Below are positions 1 through 10,500 of a stretch of DNA of 64,000 nucleotides, piece by piece. The position numbers and the translations under genes were made by a program. This DNA comes from JAUUSJ01 sp964439395. GTDB lineage: Bacteria; Bacillota; Clostridia; Lachnospirales; Lachnospiraceae. The notes beneath the pieces are model-generated. The model saw only the letters and a program-made list of their open reading frames with translations, was not told the DNA's origin and searched no databases. The DNA lies in contig CAYTNV010000020.1 of assembly GCA_964439395.1 (NCBI GenBank), forward strand, positions 4,156 through 68,155, in the 5' to 3' direction. Position 1 is the stretch's first letter. Each line of letters opens with the position of its first letter.

Positions 1-731
1 TAGCTTCTCGCTTCTATTGCCTCCTGCCATGCGAGACGACATTTTCTAAAATCCCTATGTACCTCAGAAAATCCTATAGCTGCCTTTTCTTCGCAAGATG
101 TTTTCCATATAAGTGCTTCCTCATTAGTCATAATAAATACTCGAAATGTCCCCAACATGCCAAGTTCTAGACGACTATTTTTTATTCCGTCAAATGTACC
201 ACTTCCAATTCCAAGTCGCCAATCCTCTCCACAGAAAATACGATCAAACTGACTTTTTGCTCCTTCCCACTCCTCCTCTGGTATCTGATCGGTTCCCAGA
301 AAATACTTAAGCTGATTTCTAAAGTTCTGACTCTGACATGCCTGTGTCTTTTCTTGCTTTTGTAATTCTTCTTCCAGTCTCATCAGTATTTTTTCTACCT
401 CTCCCCGCTTCACTGGCTTAAGGATATAATCTTTGACACCGTGCCGAAGCATAGAAACCGAATAATTAAAATCCTCATATCCACTGATTACAACCACAAG
501 TGGACGTTGTTCCAATTCATCCAGTTTTTCTACCAGTTCCACGCCATCCATCTTTGACATACGAATATCGGTAAACATGGCATCTATCTGCTTCTGTCTT
601 AGAATCTGCATCGCCTCCACTCCATTGCGACATTCAATGATTTCTTCCACCTTTACGCTGCACCGTTTTACCATAGTAGCGATTCCACGACGAATCATTT
701 TCTCATCTTCTACAATCAATAACGTTTTCAT
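1..731 (-). CDS. AraC-type two-component response regulator, C-terminus beyond the window edge
   Basis: Receiver domain of a YesN/AraC-type response regulator. It starts with the ATG at 731 and reads to the window edge without a stop, so about 243 residues are present and the usual C-terminal AraC helix-turn-helix lies outside. Seen: acidic pocket (Glu8, Asp9), phospho-acceptor Asp55 in FTDIRM, and Lys105 in ILKPVK. After about residue 125 comes the linker region typical of the family. It lies 25 bp downstream of the sensor kinase gene, so the two form a cognate pair. By family precedent it should activate the upstream carbohydrate transporter/enzyme operon; that target is inferred from position only. 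Confidence 0.9.
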   Translation of the reverse strand, partial: MKTLLIVEDEKMIRRGIATMVKRCSVKVEEIIECRNGVEAMQILRQKQIDAMFTDIRMSKMDGVELVEKLDELEQRPLVVVISGYEDFNYSVSMLRHGVKDYILKPVKRGEVEKILMRLEEELQKQEKTQACQSQNFRNQLKYFLGTDQIPEEEWEGAKSQFDRIFCGEDWRLGIGSGTFDGIKNSRLELGMLGTFRVFIMTNEEALIWKTSCEEKAAIGFSEVHRDFRKCRLAWQEAIEARS

Positions 732-756
732 TTTATTACTCCTAACTTCCCATATT

Positions 757-2571
757 CTATTGCTTTGACCATTCTTCTAACTTCTTTTCAGTCTTCGGAA
801 GCAGAATACTTACCTTTGTATAACATCCCTCTATAGAATAAAACCGAAGCCCGTACTTGGAACCAAATTGAATTTGAATTCTATCTTGCACATTTTTCAA
901 TCCTATTCCATTGCCAGAACCCCCATTAACTTCAATCTCTCCACGAAGTTTCCTTTCTAGAAGTTCTAACTTTTGTTGCGACATTCCTACACCAGAATCT
1001 GTAATCTCAATTAGATAATCATCCCCTTTTTCAATTCCCTTTATATATATTGTCGCATCCTCATCCATCTCCTCAATTCCATGACAAATAGCATTTTCTA
1101 CAATCGGTTGCAATGACATCTTAGGAATTTGCTGACAGTATACAAATTCTGGAAGAGAAACAGATAATTGTATCATAAAATCATAGCGTAAATTCATCAA
1201 CTGAATATAATTTCGAATATACTGTAATTCCTGGCTAATTTCTACAGTGCCAGACACCCACTTCATACCGTAACGCAAAAGTTCTCCCAACGCCGTTACC
1301 GCATCTGATATCTCATATTCTTCCTCAATCTCTGCCATCATTTTCACAGATTCCAGTACATTATAAATAAAATGTGCATTAATTTGATTTTGAAGTGCCT
1401 TAATCTCCGTATTTTTCACTAGCACCTCCCGGTTAATATTCTCTTGCATCAATGACTGAATCTTATCCAACATCTGGTCAATCTGCCTGCCCAACTCTCC
1501 CATTTCATCCATGTCTTTTGCTCCCGCCATTCCAGTTCTAATCTCTAAATTTCCAGAACGAACTTGGCGCACAGTTTCCAAAATCTGATAAAACTTTTTC
1601 AGCAAACTCTGAACCAGGCAGTTAATTGCCAACACCATGATTCCAAAAATACATAAAAGAACGGCTAATATGATATTTCTCTGCATATTCAGCCGGTGAA
1701 GCATTTCCTTCAGACTATTCGCCTGTACATATGTTCCTCGCAGTCCATCGATATTTTTTACCGTAAGAATCATATCTTCCCCCTGAATTCGAATATGCTT
1801 ACTATTTCCATCTTCCAAATTTGCCGCTACTTTTAAAATATCCTCTTGTTTTTCTTCCCATCCTTTCTGACCACCTGTATACACCGTACCGTCTTTTTGA
1901 ACAAGACACGCCCATATATTAGGGTCAGTATCATACAGATTCGGGAACATATCCTCCATCAATACCGCAACTTCCACGATTCCTGCCTTTTCACCGTCAC
2001 TTCCTATAAAATCACTGACAAGTGCCATCAGATGCTCTGACTCATTCATCCTAGAATAGGAATGTAGATTATTCGAATAATCATACTGCCACTCTCCCGA
2101 ATTATATGCCTCATACCAACTCTGCTTCTTAGCTCGTTCCTGTCGATACAAAATAGGAATCATCTCTGGAAATGTATCATTCTCTGCATATACACATATA
2201 TGATAGAGATATGGATTACTATTTACCAAGCGTTCTAACATAACAATATTATTCTCAGCAAATTCCAGATACTCTCTTGTGGTAATCTCCTCATTCTTTT
2301 TCAGTCTTGTAAGAAACCCCTGTAATTCCTGGCTGTTTAAGAAAGTTTGAGTGGACATATTACACATCTCCACTATCTTCTGTGCCGCAATACTATTTTC
2401 GGACACATAGTAGTCCTCTTTTGCCTGTGCCTGACTAATTAACTTCTCTTTCATATTCTGAAACAGAACTACCGCAAAAAATGCCATAGGGATAATGACA
2501 AGTCCCGCTATGATAATCGTAAACTTCTGATTCAATTTCAATATACTAAATTTATGTTTGATTCTATTCAT
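757..2571 (-). CDS. YesM-type sensor histidine kinase
   Basis: Membrane sensor kinase (604 aa) of the LytS/YesM family. One N-terminal membrane helix (about residues 18-38) and a second near 299-322 enclose an extracellular sensor domain of about 260 residues. A HAMP-like linker (325-375) follows, then the histidine-kinase box with phospho-acceptor His400 in NAHFIYN (the family usually has PHFLYN), and an ATPase domain with the N-box VENAICHG and a G-rich box GNGIGL. It would autophosphorylate and pass phosphate to the regulator encoded 25 bp downstream. Its start overlaps the end of the upstream binding-lipoprotein gene by 8 bp, which suggests translational coupling and a shared sensing task. 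The ligand is unknown, probably the imported oligosaccharide. Confidence 0.92.
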   Translation of the reverse strand: MNRIKHKFSILKLNQKFTIIIAGLVIIPMAFFAVVLFQNMKEKLISQAQAKEDYYVSENSIAAQKIVEMCNMSTQTFLNSQELQGFLTRLKKNEEITTREYLEFAENNIVMLERLVNSNPYLYHICVYAENDTFPEMIPILYRQERAKKQSWYEAYNSGEWQYDYSNNLHSYSRMNESEHLMALVSDFIGSDGEKAGIVEVAVLMEDMFPNLYDTDPNIWACLVQKDGTVYTGGQKGWEEKQEDILKVAANLEDGNSKHIRIQGEDMILTVKNIDGLRGTYVQANSLKEMLHRLNMQRNIILAVLLCIFGIMVLAINCLVQSLLKKFYQILETVRQVRSGNLEIRTGMAGAKDMDEMGELGRQIDQMLDKIQSLMQENINREVLVKNTEIKALQNQINAHFIYNVLESVKMMAEIEEEYEISDAVTALGELLRYGMKWVSGTVEISQELQYIRNYIQLMNLRYDFMIQLSVSLPEFVYCQQIPKMSLQPIVENAICHGIEEMDEDATIYIKGIEKGDDYLIEITDSGVGMSQQKLELLERKLRGEIEVNGGSGNGIGLKNVQDRIQIQFGSKYGLRFYSIEGCYTKVSILLPKTEKKLEEWSKQ

Positions 2572-4141
2572 TTACAATCCCCAGTTTTTCTTTATTATCC
2601 TGATACTTACGCTCTGCTGCTTTTACTAATTCTTTATATCCATTCTCTTCGCGTTCCTTCTGGTAATTAAGAAGCACACGATCAAATTCCTCATCATCCT
2701 CTGCCAATAACAAACTTTTCAACGTCTGTCCCCATAGTTTTTTCAGGATATCATAACGTCTGGCGTTTTCCTCATCTTCTGAAAAATCCAAATCATATTG
2801 ACCAGTATAAGTGACGTAAGGAAGCGTATACTGTCTTAACTGCAGTGTTGGGTCCTCTGCATTCTCATACTCCCACTGAAGCTGCATAGCATTATTTTGT
2901 AACATCCAGTAGGTATCGTCTGCTCCATATATCTCATCGTAGGCAATCCGGTCTTGATTTAAAAGATCTAATACTTCCTGTCTGACCTGAGGCTTTCCGT
3001 TTATCATCTCGTACATCTTTCCCTCTACCCCCAGATAGGTCATCTTCTGTCCCTCTTCGCTAATTAAATAAGTAAGAAGCTTGATAGCCGCCTCTGGATC
3101 CTTACAAGTTTTTTGGATCAACGTTACAGTCCATCCGTGGATTCCTGGAATCGGCAATACTGGATCATCACCCGAGCTATTTTTTGGTCCATCCACCGCA
3201 ATATAGATTCTCTCTGGATGCGCCTGATTCAATATTTTCTGTGGCACAGCAATATCGATATTTTGATAAAAGAGACAAAAATACTGTCCAATAGAAATCT
3301 TGTCCTCTAGCTGTGATCTCTTATCAACAAAAATATCATTCTTCAGGTACCCTTCTTCTTTCATCTGCCGAAATACTCTCAACCATTCCAGATAATCCAA
3401 ATCCATCTCCCGATCATAATACTGCCCATCCTTTTCATAAGGCACCGCAAGGAAGCTCTTTAGATAACCATCAAACGAATTACATCCGTCTTCTGTAAAT
3501 TCATCTGCACCAATTGGAATTAACGGCTGTCCATCCACATATGGAAATTTTTCTGCCGCACGACGCACTGCATCCTGGAAGCCTTCTGGTGTCGTCATAT
3601 CGGGGCATCCTAATGCCTCATAGATATCTTTTCGCACTAGAAAATTCTGATTCGAATATATATTTTCGTACTGATTCACATTCTCTGATGTATAAGATGA
3701 ATTTGGATAGGCGTATAGATTCCCATCCTGCCTAGTATACCACTGAACAGTTACTTCATTGACCACATCATAAAACTCTGGACAATATTTATCTGCCAGC
3801 TCGTTCAGCGCATACACCTTATCCTGCTCAATCAGTTCCCCATACTCATTTTCCCACCAACCCAGAGTTACCAAATCTGTGAGAGTATCCGATGCTATCA
3901 TCGCATTGATTTTCTCCTGTTCCGATCCCTTCGGGGCAATAAACTTAATCGATGTATGCGTTTTTTCCGTAATTGCCTGTGATACCATATTTTCTCCCCA
4001 AGTAGTAGAATACCATGAAAAATTCACATACCAATTTAAGGTTACATCTTGTATTTCTTTCTTTATCTCTCTGCCACAGCCATTCAAAAGTACCACTATA
4101 CCTACCAAGGCTGCACCTATAATCCAAGTACCCTTTCTCAT
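2564..4141 (-). CDS. Extracellular solute-binding lipoprotein (family 1), coupled to the sensor kinase
   Basis: A 525-aa binding lipoprotein. Signal peptide and lipobox end at Cys22 (VLLNGC). The rest has the two-lobe architecture and Trp/Tyr-rich composition of long (LipO/YtcQ-type) sugar-binding proteins. The start is supported by GGAGAGG just upstream of the ATG. It is separated from the permease gene upstream by 110 bp holding a stem-loop, but overlaps the kinase gene by 8 bp. It is therefore placed with the sensory genes rather than with the transporter. It could be a second substrate-binding protein for the importer or a co-sensor presenting ligand to the kinase. Another binding protein gene (6071-7469) in the same operon is frameshifted, so this one may be the only intact one. 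Confidence 0.85.
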   Translation of the reverse strand: MRKGTWIIGAALVGIVVLLNGCGREIKKEIQDVTLNWYVNFSWYSTTWGENMVSQAITEKTHTSIKFIAPKGSEQEKINAMIASDTLTDLVTLGWWENEYGELIEQDKVYALNELADKYCPEFYDVVNEVTVQWYTRQDGNLYAYPNSSYTSENVNQYENIYSNQNFLVRKDIYEALGCPDMTTPEGFQDAVRRAAEKFPYVDGQPLIPIGADEFTEDGCNSFDGYLKSFLAVPYEKDGQYYDREMDLDYLEWLRVFRQMKEEGYLKNDIFVDKRSQLEDKISIGQYFCLFYQNIDIAVPQKILNQAHPERIYIAVDGPKNSSGDDPVLPIPGIHGWTVTLIQKTCKDPEAAIKLLTYLISEEGQKMTYLGVEGKMYEMINGKPQVRQEVLDLLNQDRIAYDEIYGADDTYWMLQNNAMQLQWEYENAEDPTLQLRQYTLPYVTYTGQYDLDFSEDEENARRYDILKKLWGQTLKSLLLAEDDEEFDRVLLNYQKEREENGYKELVKAAERKYQDNKEKLGIVNE

Positions 4142-4208
4142 TTACCTCTCCTCCCTATTAGTATCATATCATGTCCATCTTCATACCTCAATCCTTTTCA
4201 GCAGACAA

Positions 4209-4240
4209 GCCGCACAACGTTCTATAGAACGCCCTGCGGC
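4209..4240 (-). promoter_or_regulatory. Intercistronic stem-loop before the second binding-protein gene
   Basis: GCCGCA (4209-4214) pairs with TGCGGC (4235-4240), and the inner CGTTCTATAGAACG (4218-4231) is itself a perfect palindrome. There is no T-run in the direction of the operon, so it is more likely an RNA-processing or attenuating stem-loop than a strong terminator. Confidence 0.45.
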
Positions 4241-4251
4241 TTTAACCTTTA

Positions 4252-5079
4252 TTATTCTTTTACGCCTCCTGCTGTAATACTTCCTATAATATACTTTGAG
4301 CAGAATGCAAATGCAATCAGAATCGGAATAACTGAGATTGCAACTGCCAGGTATATTGCTCCCTGATTTCTTGTAATATCCGTCGATGAATTCAGCGATG
4401 CAATCATAACTGGAAGTGTGAATTTCTCAGGTGAATTCAATAAAATCAATGGAATTAGATAACTATTCCAGTTTCCAATGAACGCACCGATAGACATAGT
4501 AGCAATTCCTGGAGAAAGCAGTGGAAGAACAATCTTGTGGAAAATCCTAATCTCGCCTGCTCCGTCAATTCTCGCCGCTTCTAGAAGAACTGGAGAAAGC
4601 ACGGATTCACAGTACTGTTTTAGGAAAAATACAGTTCCTGGAACAGCAATTGCTGGAAGGATGAGCGGCAGATAGGAATCCACCATATTAAGTTCTGTGA
4701 TTAAATCATAAAATCCAATCAAACTGAGCTGTCCTGGAATCATCATAAAAACAACGATTATTCCAAACAAAATCTTACTTCCTTTAAACTTATATACCGC
4801 CATCGCATACGCTGTCATCGCCGAAAAATATGCTGTAAACAATGTAGCTGGAATCGCAACTAATAAACTATTACGCATTCCTCGGAATAAATCAAAATAA
4901 CTACTAATAGTTGCCCAGTTGTCAGATAATGCCTTTCCAGGAAGCAGCGAGAATGAACTTACGATTTCGCTGCCGCTTCGAGTGGCATTGATCATCATCA
5001 AAATGAATGGAAGAAGACAACAAACTGCAAGAAGAATCAATGCTGCATAGAGTATACCTCTCTTAACTTTTGTTCCCAT
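4252..5079 (-). CDS. Carbohydrate ABC transporter permease (MalG-type)
   Basis: Inner-membrane permease (275 aa) of a CUT1-type sugar importer. About six hydrophobic segments are seen, and the cytoplasmic EAA loop reads EAARIDGAGEIRIFHKIVLP (about residues 166-185), the contact site for the ATPase. No ATPase gene lies in this locus, so it must use a shared MsmK-type ATPase encoded elsewhere, as is usual in Firmicutes. It follows the other permease gene with a 3-bp gap. The two should form the transmembrane heterodimer that moves the oligosaccharide delivered by the binding lipoproteins. Confidence 0.93.
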   Translation of the reverse strand: MGTKVKRGILYAALILLAVCCLLPFILMMINATRSGSEIVSSFSLLPGKALSDNWATISSYFDLFRGMRNSLLVAIPATLFTAYFSAMTAYAMAVYKFKGSKILFGIIVVFMMIPGQLSLIGFYDLITELNMVDSYLPLILPAIAVPGTVFFLKQYCESVLSPVLLEAARIDGAGEIRIFHKIVLPLLSPGIATMSIGAFIGNWNSYLIPLILLNSPEKFTLPVMIASLNSSTDITRNQGAIYLAVAISVIPILIAFAFCSKYIIGSITAGGVKE

Positions 5080-5082
5080 ATC

Positions 5083-5997
5083 TTACGCCTCCTTCTTATT
5101 AAATGCCTTGAACTGTATCATAGATATAACTAGAATAATCATAAACAATGCATATGCAATTGCCGAAGCAAATCCAACCTGATTAATCTCAAATCCAAAC
5201 TTATACAAATACATAACTACCGTCTGTGTAGATCCAGATGGATTACCGATTGTTCCTCCGCACATTAAGAATGGAATATCAAACATCTGAAGTCCTCCAA
5301 TCAGAGAAGTAATCGCCACATATAACATAATTGGTCGGAGCAATGGAAGTGTAATCTGGAAAAATACCTTCCATCTTCCTGCCCCATCAATGGCAGCTGC
5401 CTCAAAATAATCTTTCGGAATTCCCTGCACTCCCGCCATCAACATAATAAATGAGTTACCAAACCACATCCATGCACCAATTACCGCAACGATATACGGA
5501 GCTGTCAAAGTAGAACCCAGCCAGTTAATCGGTGCCTTAAGTAATCCGCTTCCCACCAGCATCTGATTAATAGTTCCGTATTTCCAGTCCAATAATGTTT
5601 TAAATAGGAATGCCACGGAAGTTGCAGCAATTAAGTTTGGAAGATAAAATAATGCACGAAAAATAGATAATCCCCGCATCTTATACTTAATATCACTAAA
5701 TATAATCGTCAGCAAAAAGGCAAGTCCTAACTGCAGAACAATATTAACACTCCACATTCTCACTGTATTTCCTAATGCACGCCAGAAAAATTTATCTTTA
5801 AATACACGTATATAATTGGACAGACCAACAATTTGTGCTTCACCGAAACCTTTGTAATCTGTAAAACTTAGATAAAGTGTACGAACAACTGGATAGATAC
5901 TGAATACTACGAATGTAAGTACAAACGGCGCAATAAATAGATAAGCGACTTTATTGATATCTCTCTTTTTCCGTGTCGCAGACAATTCTTTCCCCAT
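5083..5997 (-). CDS. Carbohydrate ABC transporter permease (MalF-type)
   Basis: Membrane permease (304 aa), partner of the downstream MalG-type protein. The N-terminal helix (about residues 17-37) is followed by five further membrane segments, and the EAA loop is EAAAIDGAGRWKVFFQITLP. A ribosome site (AAAGGAGAG) precedes the ATG. It lies directly after the binding-protein gene, with a stem-loop (6019-6039) in between. Such an arrangement in sugar operons usually lets the binding protein be made in excess of the permeases. Confidence 0.93.
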   Translation of the reverse strand: MGKELSATRKKRDINKVAYLFIAPFVLTFVVFSIYPVVRTLYLSFTDYKGFGEAQIVGLSNYIRVFKDKFFWRALGNTVRMWSVNIVLQLGLAFLLTIIFSDIKYKMRGLSIFRALFYLPNLIAATSVAFLFKTLLDWKYGTINQMLVGSGLLKAPINWLGSTLTAPYIVAVIGAWMWFGNSFIMLMAGVQGIPKDYFEAAAIDGAGRWKVFFQITLPLLRPIMLYVAITSLIGGLQMFDIPFLMCGGTIGNPSGSTQTVVMYLYKFGFEINQVGFASAIAYALFMIILVISMIQFKAFNKKEA

Positions 5998-6018
5998 AAT
6001 TCTCTCCTTTCAAAAGAA

Positions 6019-6039
6019 GGGGCAGTTTTTGACCGCCCC
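6019..6039 (-). promoter_or_regulatory. Stem-loop between binding-protein and permease genes
   Basis: On the minus strand GGGGCGGT pairs with ACTGCCCC around a short A-rich loop, followed by TTCTTTTG. This resembles a partial terminator or 3'-end stabiliser that lowers permease expression relative to the upstream binding-protein gene. Confidence 0.5.
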
Positions 6040-6070
6040 ACAATCTACAGTTCTTTCGTTCTTTTTGCTT

Positions 6071-7469
6071 CTATCTCTCTACCGTCAACTCAGGATATGT
6101 GGATTCTACTACATCGTAGAAGTTGTTAATAGCCTCTTCTTTGCTCTTTTCTCCTGTCTTAATCGCAGTAATTGCCTCTCCCCATGCTTTTTTCAACGCC
6201 TCATCATATTTTGTAATTCTTGAAGTGTCGATTCCTTCTGCCTGCTCTAGGAAGAATGCATATAATTTTTCTCCTCCATATATTTCATTCTCATCATCTT
6301 TATGCTGTTCTAATACTGGAAGATAAGATACTACATCTCCCTCAGATGCTTCTATCCACCAATTCAAAGTATCTTCATTTAATGTACAAAAGCTTAAGAA
6401 ATCCCATGCCAAGTCTTTTCTCTCACTTAATGCACTAATTCCGATATATGTACCGCCGCCAAATCCATAAGATGGTCCTGCGCAAACTCCCCCATTTACC
6501 AGATAAATCACCCACATTATCTCTCATGGTAAGAACGCCCCAACTTGGAAGACCATAGGCGAATACTTGTGTGGTCTTTCCATTTTTCTCTGCTTCTTTC
6601 ATTGCCTCATCATCCCATACATTTGTAGATGCATCAATAACAGGGATTTCTCCAGCCATAGCATTGTACCAAGTAGAAGACCATGTATCAACGTAAGCTG
6701 TCATATCATTTTGATAAAGTTTTACACAGAGATCCATATAAGCTTCTCGGTCTTTGTCTACATTTAATTTATTATCAATTACCCATGCAGAATCTCCTGC
6801 CCAGTAGTTCATTTCTCCCTCAGATGCAAAAATTTTATAACCAGCATCCTTCAAAGTCTGTCCCGTTTTCAAAATAGTGTCGTAATCTGCAAATAATTTT
6901 CCGATCTCTTCTGGATCATCTGTTTTGAATACTTCTTTGGCAAGATCTCTTCTGTAAAATACGCCGGCAGGTGTAATCTGATAAGGAATCGTTCTCTGAA
7001 TTCCATCTGAATCCTGTCCGATCTGCCATGCATAGTCTACTACATCTTTTGCGTAATCTTGTGCATTATACGGAGCCTTGTTCAAATCCTCAAAATATCC
7101 TGCTTCATACATTGGCTCCAACATCTGTGGCTCACCTACAATAATATCTGGCTCTGTCTGATGTCCTCTCATTGCGGCTTGAACCTTGGTTGTATAATCA
7201 GCTGGTGCGATAACTACTGTCTGAATCTGTACATCACTATTTGCCTCACAATACTTTTCTGCAAATTGTGCAAGGTCATTGGATAATGTCCAAACTACCA
7301 GTTTATCCTTAGCTTCCTTATTTCCAGCAACTGCTACATCTTCGCTTTCCTCAGAAACAGCTTCACTTGCTGTATCTGTCCCTGCATTTCCACCAGAACC
7401 TCCACAAGCTGTCAATGAAAATACCATTGCTCCTGCAAGAAGAAGTGACATAATTTTTTTCATCTTCAT
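6071..7469 (-). pseudogene. Sugar-binding lipoprotein gene with a one-base frameshift
   Basis: Family 1 extracellular solute-binding protein read in two frames. The first part (7469 to about 6490) has a lipobox ending at Cys22 (SLTACGG), a Ser/Glu-rich linker and a typical sugar-binding N-lobe. The second part resumes at VCAGPSYGFGGGTYIG and runs to the stop at 6071. The break is at a run of five G on the minus strand (6489-6493). Removing one G rejoins the frames as KWGVCAGPSYGF, which is the motif expected in this family. The full protein would be about 465 aa. It may be a true mutation, a slippage-prone switch or a sequencing error. The gene lies just upstream of the two permeases, the normal place for the principal binding protein. 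Confidence 0.85.
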
Positions 7470-7586
7470 CTTCCTTTTCCTCCTCTTCTTTATAATGTTT
7501 TTCTTGATATAATCGCATTATAATCAATTTTTTGAACTTTTATAATGCTTCGAATTTTATTATGGTGTTCTTTTTTATTATTATAG

Positions 7587-10500
7587 TCAGTCTATACGTT
7601 CAATCTGAACTATAATCTGATCTATCTCGCCGCTTCGCACCGCCTCCGCCAAAGTCCCATATATCTGCGTACATCTTTTTACATTTTTATCCTTCCAGCA
7701 GAGAGTATATTGTGTAATGCAGTAATTTCCTGGCAAAATCGTCTCTTCATCTGGCAGACAGTACACTACCGTAACATTTCCCAGGAAGCATGCCTTCACC
7801 TGACGAGTTCCCTCCAGAAGATACTTTGGAAGAAACGGAGTAAACTCAAGTTTTAATATGCCTTCTTCCCACACAAATGGCTTTGCACCAAACATCATAA
7901 TCTGCCAAATTTGTAGAAACTCTGCTGTAGAACCACTCAATCGTGCCACAAATCCTTTGCCGTGCACCGCTGGATTTGGATTTACACTACTTACAAGAAA
8001 AGACGAATTTTCTAGAGGAATTCTTCCATAAATTTCCTCATCAAGGAAAGGAATGCCTGCATTTTTCCAATCTTCGGAAAATTCCTCATACATTTCCGTT
8101 TTTAGAAGTTCCAACAAATATTTATATTCCATATGCAGCCATACCGACTCATTCTCCAACCATCCTGGTGTAAACGCACAGGCTCTTCCCAGCTCAAAAG
8201 ATGCTTCTGAAAGAGAGGCGTTTACTTTATACATTCTTAATTCTCTGTCATATAAACGACTCTCTCTGACATTCTGGTAGATTTTCCCCCTGTTTTTGGC
8301 TTCTGCTTTTAATTTCAGAGAGTGAACTGCGCCCTCCAAAAAGTCTGGTGTTTTTCTCACTCCAAATGCAAGCGGACGTATGCCATCTTCTTCTTTCTCA
8401 TACTGTATCAGTTCATAATAATAATAAGTTGCTGGAACACCATTACTAATGCGGCGGGACTTCTTTCTGCCGAGAGCCAGCACATGACTTGAAATTTCCA
8501 AAAACTCCTGTACTTTTGCTGTTTCCAAAATTCGGTATTCTCCCTGCACTTGCACTGCTGTCTTCTCCCAGAATTGTTCCTTGGCATCATTAATCTGATT
8601 CCAAAAATGCATCGTCGCACCGTCACTTTCGAGTTCTTCTTTCCATCGGATTGCACCGTCTGTGAGTGCATCTGCCAAGTCTGCCAATTCTTCTGGCAAC
8701 TTAAATTGTCCTCTTCTTCCTTGGAGTTGTTCCTCCATATAACCAATCATACGCTCCAATTCATACGCTTCCGCCATTGAGGAGCCAAATAATCCTGGTA
8801 ATCCATTTAGAGCATCATACCATCCTGGTTTTCCTCCCTCCATCTCAATTCCCATGGCATAAGGATCCAATGCCGCCATCTTCACAATTGCAAGCGACAA
8901 TAACTTTTCTATCAGAGATACCTGTACTGGATTACCTGCTGCATCTTTCAATGGCATATCCTTTTCACATGCTGGATTCTCCACCAAAAAACGATACTGT
9001 CGAATTCCATCTGGAGTTTCCTGATATCTCTTTTTCCTCGGCAGCAATCTTTGCTCTGCCTGTCGATAGGTATAAATTCTCTCTCCAAAAATAACCTCTT
9101 CCTTCTTATCTGGAAATACAGTGAGATAGGATTCCAAGAGATCCAGATTATAAGTCCAATGGTCACTCCAGTATCCCTCTATGAATTGATACCCATCCAG
9201 TTTTGTGCAGGCAGAAAGTGCCTGAGCGAATTCCTCTTCCGTTGGGATTTTTCTATTTTTATTAGCTAATTCCTCATAAATTTGCCCTGGTGTCTTTTCT
9301 TCTTTATCACAAGTCAAATAGGTAATTCGCTCTACCCCCAGCGGATTATATCCATTAATCTGTAAGGCATTATAAAATCGTCGTAAATTCATCTCTCCCA
9401 CATACGGAAAAAACTGAACATCACAGCGTCGGTTCTGATTGACATCTCGAAAATTCCCGTTACCCTGGGAATAGTATTCTGGCTCCATTGAAAAGAAATT
9501 ATAGTCTCGCTCCATATCCCCATGCTTTCTGGAATAAATATACAAAACTTCACTCTCTCCGATTCGTTCCAGATATCCACCTCGCAGTAAATTATCCAGG
9601 AATGTCTGACGGCTGTATGCGTCAAATATTGGATTTGCTGTCTTACATGCAATCGGCTCTGTCAAATGTTCTGCCAATGCTTTGGATTGTATCTGCTTTT
9701 CTTCAAACCATCCCTCCTTTTGAAACTTGTCTTTTACTGAAGCCAATACTTCTTCCTGTTCTGCCATGCCATATAATTCACGGATACAAATAGATTCTCC
9801 AGGTTTTAGTCTTTTCTGGTGGATAAAATAACAGCACGGAACCTCATTGCAAACATTCTGAGCCATACTTCTAAGTCCCTCTACTCCATATTGTGCAAAT
9901 CCATAGGGATATCGAAGTGCCGTATCCTGCAAAAATATCAGATTCCGATCTACGACTGGAAACAATAAATTATCTGCCTCCCCCGCAATGCCAAATACTG
10001 CACCATTCACTTTTTCCACCTTCGCATTATCCTCCATACTAGCTCTTACTTTAAAGTATGGAATTCGATTATTGAGATTTTTTACCTCCATCCACGCTTT
10101 AGCAGTCTGTCCCATCTCTTTCATAGACTCACTTGTCACTCCATAAGGAACCAATTCCGTAAGTCCGTCTAAAATCTCCACCTCCTTTTCTTCTGCTCCG
10201 CAGTTCGTAATAATAACTTCTCTCATCAATGCTGCAAATGGCTCTTCCGGAACTGTCTCATACTCAATTTCTACTTTAAGATTTTCTTCTTTCCATTTAT
10301 CTTCAATGGAAATGCTATTCATACCGATATTCATGCATTTTCCGTCATCTTTGCATTCAAATAGTTCTTTTACTGTAGTTCCAATCTTGAAAAATGTTCG
10401 AAACCCAAGCATAGGAGTTCTTTGCGCTGCCTGATGCGCTGGATAAAATTCAAGAATCGAATGGTCTTTATCCTGTACGCCAAAGCTTGCGATTGCCTGT

